From Desulfotruncus arcticus DSM 17038 (GTDB lineage Bacteria > Bacillota > Desulfotomaculia > Desulfotomaculales > Desulfallaceae): 64,000 nucleotides of DNA. The position numbers were made by a program, and so were the translations under genes. The notes beneath the pieces were generated by a model. It was given only the letters and a program-made list of their open reading frames with translations, did not search any database and was not told where the DNA came from. The DNA lies in the NCBI RefSeq assembly GCF_900113335.1, contig NZ_FOOX01000002.1:62001-126000 (forward strand). The letters are read 5' to 3'. The first letter of the stretch is position 1, and every line of letters begins with the position of its first letter. Positions 60,495 through 64,000 of the stretch are shown here, in pieces.

Positions 60495-63109
60495 ATATTA
60501 TCAATGCTTTAACGCTTCGTCATATGAAGCTAAACAAAAAACGCACGATTGTGACCATTATCGGTGTCATCATTTCGGTTTCCATGCTCACGGCGGTCGC
60601 CACCTTTGTGACATCTTTTTTGAGTATGATGCAGCGAGTTGTCATAGAGGACACGGGTAATTGGCATGTGCTGTATAAGGATGTGGCGATCCAAAAGACG
60701 GATGCGGTAATAAACGATAAAAACACGACCACGGCAGCACTCGGCAAGGATATCGGGTATGCGCCGCTTGACGGATCGAAAAACGAGGATAAGCCCTATC
60801 TTTTTATAAAAGCATTTGATGCGCAGGGCTTTAAAAACTTTAATTTAAACTTAATTGAGGGCCGCTTTCCCAAGAATTCAAACGAAATCGTAATATCCTC
60901 CCAAATTGCCGAAAATGCGGGTGTGGTATATAAAGTTGGTGACATCCTTAAATTGGATGTAGGCGGGCGTTATCTGGATGGGCAGAAGAACCCGCTCGGA
61001 CAGGATGCGGGTTTTGTTAATGCCAACACTGATCACCGCGGGGAAAGGTTTATTGCCAAATCTGCAAAAGAATACACTATCACAGGCATTATCAGCAGGC
61101 CGGGCTTTGAACCGTATTGGGCACCGGGCTATACGGTAATATCTTATCTGGATCAAAATGAACTTGCTTCCGCCGGCACCGTTGATATATCAGTTGCTTT
61201 GAAAAGCGTACCGGGAAACCTGTATCAAAAGTCAGATGAGCTTTCAAAAAATGCCGGCATCTCAAGCGATGGTATCATCTATAATCGACAGCTTTTACGT
61301 TACTATGGAGTTATTTCAGACGATAATTTGCTGTCAACACTATACACCCTTGCAGCTGTTGTGCTGGTTCTGATCATGGTGGGATCTGTTTCCCTCATCT
61401 ATAATGCTTTTGCAATTTCCATATCGGAGCGAAGCCGCCATTTGGGTATGCTGGCAAGTATCGGCGCCACTAAAAAGCAAAAACGGAATTCCATGTTATT
61501 TGAGGGCTTTGTTGTCGGAGTGATCGGGATTCCTGCCGGCATTATTATAGGCACATTAGGAATGGGCTTAACCTTTATTCTGGTGCAGCCCTTGCTTGGG
61601 GCAATCAGCGGCACACAGAAACTAACGCTGGTAACCCCGCCTGCCCCAATTATACTGGCTGTGCTGCTTTCGATAATTATTATTTTCGTATCGGCTTATA
61701 TTCCCGCAAGACGTGCGTCAAAAATATCGCCCATTGATGCGATACGTCAAGCACAGGATATTAAGCTCACCGGCAGGGCTGTTAAAACCTCTAAATTGAC
61801 GCGTCTTATATTTGGTTTTGAGGCGGAGCTGGCGCTGAAAAACTTGAAGCGTAACAGGCGCAGGTATATAGCAACCATTTTTTCTCTGGTGCTTAGTATT
61901 GTCCTGTTTTTGTCTGTTTCATCGCTATCTTTGCTAACACAAAAATCAGCGGAGATTGCCAAACACAATATTCCTTACGATGTGATGGTATCGGTAACAT
62001 CGTCCGCCACAGCACAGGAGAAAAAGGATTTTTATCATGCCATAACCAAGATGGAATATGCCGGTGAAAGTAGTATCGAACAAACGATGCAAGCTGTACT
62101 GAGTGCTGATGGCAGGTTAATTCCGGATAAAGTTAAATCGGCTATTGAACCAAATTATAAAGAGCTAAACATTAAAACATATGATATATCTTTCGATATC
62201 AAATCTATTGATGAGGCAGCCCTTAATAGATACGCCAAAGAGCTTGGAATTGATGTCGCTCTATTAAAAGATACGGTAAATCCCAAAGGCATACTGGTTA
62301 ATATTGTGGATGTAAATATGGATAATAAATATATGCGGTTAAATCACTTTAATATTGAAGCGGGAGACAAGTTGAAATTAACTCACCGGATAGATAATGA
62401 ACCAGGTGAATTTAGCAGTATATTTGAGGTGGCGGCACTTGCAGACAAAACACCGATTGGCGAAACATCGCTAAGAAACCCGTCGCAAGCAGTGTTTATC
62501 GTATCGGAGGAAGTGTTTGCAGCTATGGAAGCCAAGCTGCCGGAAAAATATGCCGGTACAGATGTAGTAGATATGCTTATTAAAAGCTCTGATCCGGCCA
62601 AGCTTGTTGAAAACATAAATGAATACCAAAAGCATACCTCGATAGCAGATTTATATATCTATGATGTTGCAAGAGCAGATAAGCAAAGTAAACAGTTTGT
62701 TACATTTATCTATATCTTCTTTTATGGCTTTGTAGTTCTTATTACTGCTATTTGTTTGGCGAATATTTTCAATACTGTTTCAACCAGCATAGCACTTCGT
62801 AAGCGAGAATTTGGAATGCTAAAATCAATTGGCATGACACCTGAGGGCTTTAATAAAATGATCAATTACGAAAGTTTGTTCTATGGTATAAAGGCCCTGC
62901 TTTATGGCTTGCCGATTAGTTTTGTGATGATGTATTTGATTTACGGGGTTTTGGGAAACTCATTCGAATTTGCCTTTGCCGTTCCCTGGGGCAGCGTTTT
63001 GGCGGCCGTAGTTGTGGTGTTTTTAATTGTTGGTTCGACCATGCTATATGCCAGCTCAAAGATTAAGAGAGAAAATATTATTGATGTGCTTAAAGAGGAG
63101 AATATTTGA
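60491..63109 (+). CDS. FtsX-like ABC permease
   Basis: An 872-residue membrane protein with two FtsX domains. The first helix is at about residues 20-42, a large extracellular domain follows (about 45-275), then helices with the FtsX motif SISERSRHLGMLASIGATKKQ (named in two parts: SISERSRHLGML and ASIGATKKQ), a second external domain (about 470-740) and final helices with RKREFGMLKSIGMTPEG. It is larger than BceB (about 650) and closer to the long MacB-like permeases of Firmicutes. Substrates may be lantibiotics or similar, inferred from the linked two-component system. Confidence 0.9.
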   Translation: MNIINALTLRHMKLNKKRTIVTIIGVIISVSMLTAVATFVTSFLSMMQRVVIEDTGNWHVLYKDVAIQKTDAVINDKNTTTAALGKDIGYAPLDGSKNEDKPYLFIKAFDAQGFKNFNLNLIEGRFPKNSNEIVISSQIAENAGVVYKVGDILKLDVGGRYLDGQKNPLGQDAGFVNANTDHRGERFIAKSAKEYTITGIISRPGFEPYWAPGYTVISYLDQNELASAGTVDISVALKSVPGNLYQKSDELSKNAGISSDGIIYNRQLLRYYGVISDDNLLSTLYTLAAVVLVLIMVGSVSLIYNAFAISISERSRHLGMLASIGATKKQKRNSMLFEGFVVGVIGIPAGIIIGTLGMGLTFILVQPLLGAISGTQKLTLVTPPAPIILAVLLSIIIIFVSAYIPARRASKISPIDAIRQAQDIKLTGRAVKTSKLTRLIFGFEAELALKNLKRNRRRYIATIFSLVLSIVLFLSVSSLSLLTQKSAEIAKHNIPYDVMVSVTSSATAQEKKDFYHAITKMEYAGESSIEQTMQAVLSADGRLIPDKVKSAIEPNYKELNIKTYDISFDIKSIDEAALNRYAKELGIDVALLKDTVNPKGILVNIVDVNMDNKYMRLNHFNIEAGDKLKLTHRIDNEPGEFSSIFEVAALADKTPIGETSLRNPSQAVFIVSEEVFAAMEAKLPEKYAGTDVVDMLIKSSDPAKLVENINEYQKHTSIADLYIYDVARADKQSKQFVTFIYIFFYGFVVLITAICLANIFNTVSTSIALRKREFGMLKSIGMTPEGFNKMINYESLFYGIKALLYGLPISFVMMYLIYGVLGNSFEFAFAVPWGSVLAAVVVVFLIVGSTMLYASSKIKRENIIDVLKEENI

Positions 63110-63119
63110 AAAAGCTAAA

Positions 63120-63154
63120 AATGCGCCACTAACCAATTTACGGTGTGGCGCATT
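63120..63154 (+). terminator. Hairpin after the FtsX permease
   Basis: AATGCGCCAC and GTGGCGCATT, perfect ten-base arms, 10 bases past the stop. It has only CTGTAAAA after it, so termination is likely but not certain. Confidence 0.65.
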
Positions 63155-63298
63155 CTGTAAAAATGCTCAAAAATGATTATGTCCTCCCAATGCCGTATGA
63201 GGATGAATGTCCCAGTTGACATTTGTTTATTAAATTTATTATTGGTCGTTATTGGAAATAATAAATGAAGTGTTGCTGCGTTTTAAATGGAGGGCTTA

Positions 63299-63628
63299 AT
63301 GAGAAAATATCTGATCTATTTGCTGTTAAAATGTTGTATAACCATTGTGGTGGTATTCTTTGGCTACTGGGGGTATACAAGTATTTATCCATTTAGTCCG
63401 GCGGCGCCAAAGGTAACACAATATACCGAAATTAAAACAAAACAACAGGCCATTGATTTTATGTTGACCAAGTTTTCCATAGTTGAATTACTGCGCTTTA
63501 AAAAAATGGCCCAAGACGGCTTAACTTCAAAGGAAAAAGACACAATCAAAAGGATTCTCAAGTCCCGGCTTACCGATGAAGAATATAACATAATACGTGT
63601 TTTTGTATTAAATAGAATGGGTAAGTGA
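63299..63628 (+). CDS. Small membrane-anchored protein of unknown function
   Basis: A 109-residue protein: N-terminal membrane helix (LIYLLLKCCITIVVVFFGYW, about 4-23), a short extracytoplasmic linker, then a helical domain with QQAIDFMLTKFSIVELLRFK and SKEKDTIKRILKSRLTDEEY. ATG 63299 is chosen with GGAGGG five bases before; the frame is open 12 bases earlier. I know no family. It is not clearly part of the ABC operon, since the hairpin at 63120 lies between. Confidence 0.65.
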   Translation: MRKYLIYLLLKCCITIVVVFFGYWGYTSIYPFSPAAPKVTQYTEIKTKQQAIDFMLTKFSIVELLRFKKMAQDGLTSKEKDTIKRILKSRLTDEEYNIIRVFVLNRMGK

Positions 63629-63707
63629 TGTTTAAAGTCAGGGCGGACAGTATGCTTAAGGTTGGAAGCTGCTATACAAACCAAAACTGGGCTATATAAT
63701 GCTTGAT

Positions 63708-63732
63708 CTCCGTAGATATACGGAGCTTTTTT
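63708..63732 (+). terminator. Terminator of the small membrane protein
   Basis: CTCCGTA-GATA-TACGGAG followed by CTTTTTT, 80 bases past the stop. The remaining 270 bases to the window edge show no supported gene. Confidence 0.8.
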
Positions 63733-64000
63733 ATTTTAGGGGGGATGCCAATGGTTTTGTAAACTTCATTCATATATCGCATTAAGCAGCACGCTATAAA
63801 AAAGCCCGCATTACCCTGAAGTAAAAGGCAAGCAGGCTTACCAACTTGATGAACAGTATGTTTAAACTGTGCAGCATTGGGATAGAAGAAGTGTTTGTAT
63901 CCTGATACTAGTACAGTTACTGCGGCTGATATATAGGTGGAACTCTTAACCATCCCTTTAATTTACCAAACTTAACAAACTTATCGAACAGGTATAACTC

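Noticed and set aside
63672..63953. 93-codon minus-strand ORF at the right edge
   Set aside because: No ribosome site and no family resemblance, and it runs over the terminator at 63708.

Overview
The window reads as a piece of chromosome from an anaerobic, endospore-forming, flagellated Firmicute, most like the Desulfotomaculaceae/Peptococcaceae. Pointers are a complete GerA-type germinant receptor operon, DUF3231 and DUF3786 proteins, LysM and copper-amine-oxidase-N-type surface proteins, a flagellin, strong AGGAGG ribosome sites, frequent TTG/GTG starts, and corrinoid/tetrahydrofolate methyl transfer. The species assignment is inference. I saw no rRNA, tRNA or CRISPR array.

Layout. 0-2.2 kb: two tandem cation diffusion facilitators (the first cut by the window edge) and a DUF3231 protein. 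2.3-12.2 kb: a SAM-dependent methyltransferase, a surface protein with a probable ATT start, and a complete peptide/nickel-type ABC importer whose two ATPases are fused. Three related hairpins and several remnants of the same gene families lie between them. 12.3-15.5 kb: a LysM protein, a flavin reductase remnant, a GT4 glycosyltransferase and a Crp/Fnr regulator with a CRP-like site in front. 15.5-19.1 kb: a decayed ferredoxin/FAD reductase/TRAP locus in which the FAD gene has become fused in frame to the TRAP permease, then an intact DASS transporter. 19.4-25.8 kb: an MFS pump, an MrfA-like helicase, flavodoxin and VOC remnants, and a DUF3786 gene whose near-consensus promoter is bracketed by palindromes also found at the neighbouring tetR. 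26.3-35.2 kb: gerAA-gerAB-gerAC followed at once by an iron alcohol dehydrogenase, then DUF3231, GMC oxidoreductase and its probable partner.

35.3-39.0 kb is a gene graveyard. It holds pieces of the helicase, of a beta-propeller lipoprotein, VOC protein, AraC regulator, Rpn nuclease, hydrolase, PBP-like and TetR genes, with one intact RelE/ParE-Phd toxin-antitoxin pair between two copies of the helicase 3' segment. 39.2 kb: mreB. 40.3-48.1 kb: two FCD-type GntR regulators divergent from a UroD-like methyltransferase, a small ORF, two DASS-family permeases, a methyl-THF methyltransferase and a corrinoid protein. These make a three-component demethylation system of the MtvABC type together with import genes. 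48.4-51.0 kb: the beta-propeller lipoprotein and an EFR1-type flavodoxin-ferredoxin.

51.1-54.5 kb: a very large flagellin with about seven tandem ~100-residue inserts, interrupted by a frameshift. 54.6-56.6 kb: a group II intron whose reverse transcriptase has an in-frame stop. 56.9-63.1 kb: an AlkD-like protein, an MttB-like remnant, and a VanR/VanS-like two-component system with an FtsX-type ABC exporter and a palindrome between them. The right edge holds a small membrane protein.

The most unusual features are the FAD-TRAP chimera, the repeated scattering of 3' fragments from genes that are still intact in the window, the alcohol dehydrogenase attached to a germination operon, the demethylase operon with two anion transporters, and the giant flagellin.
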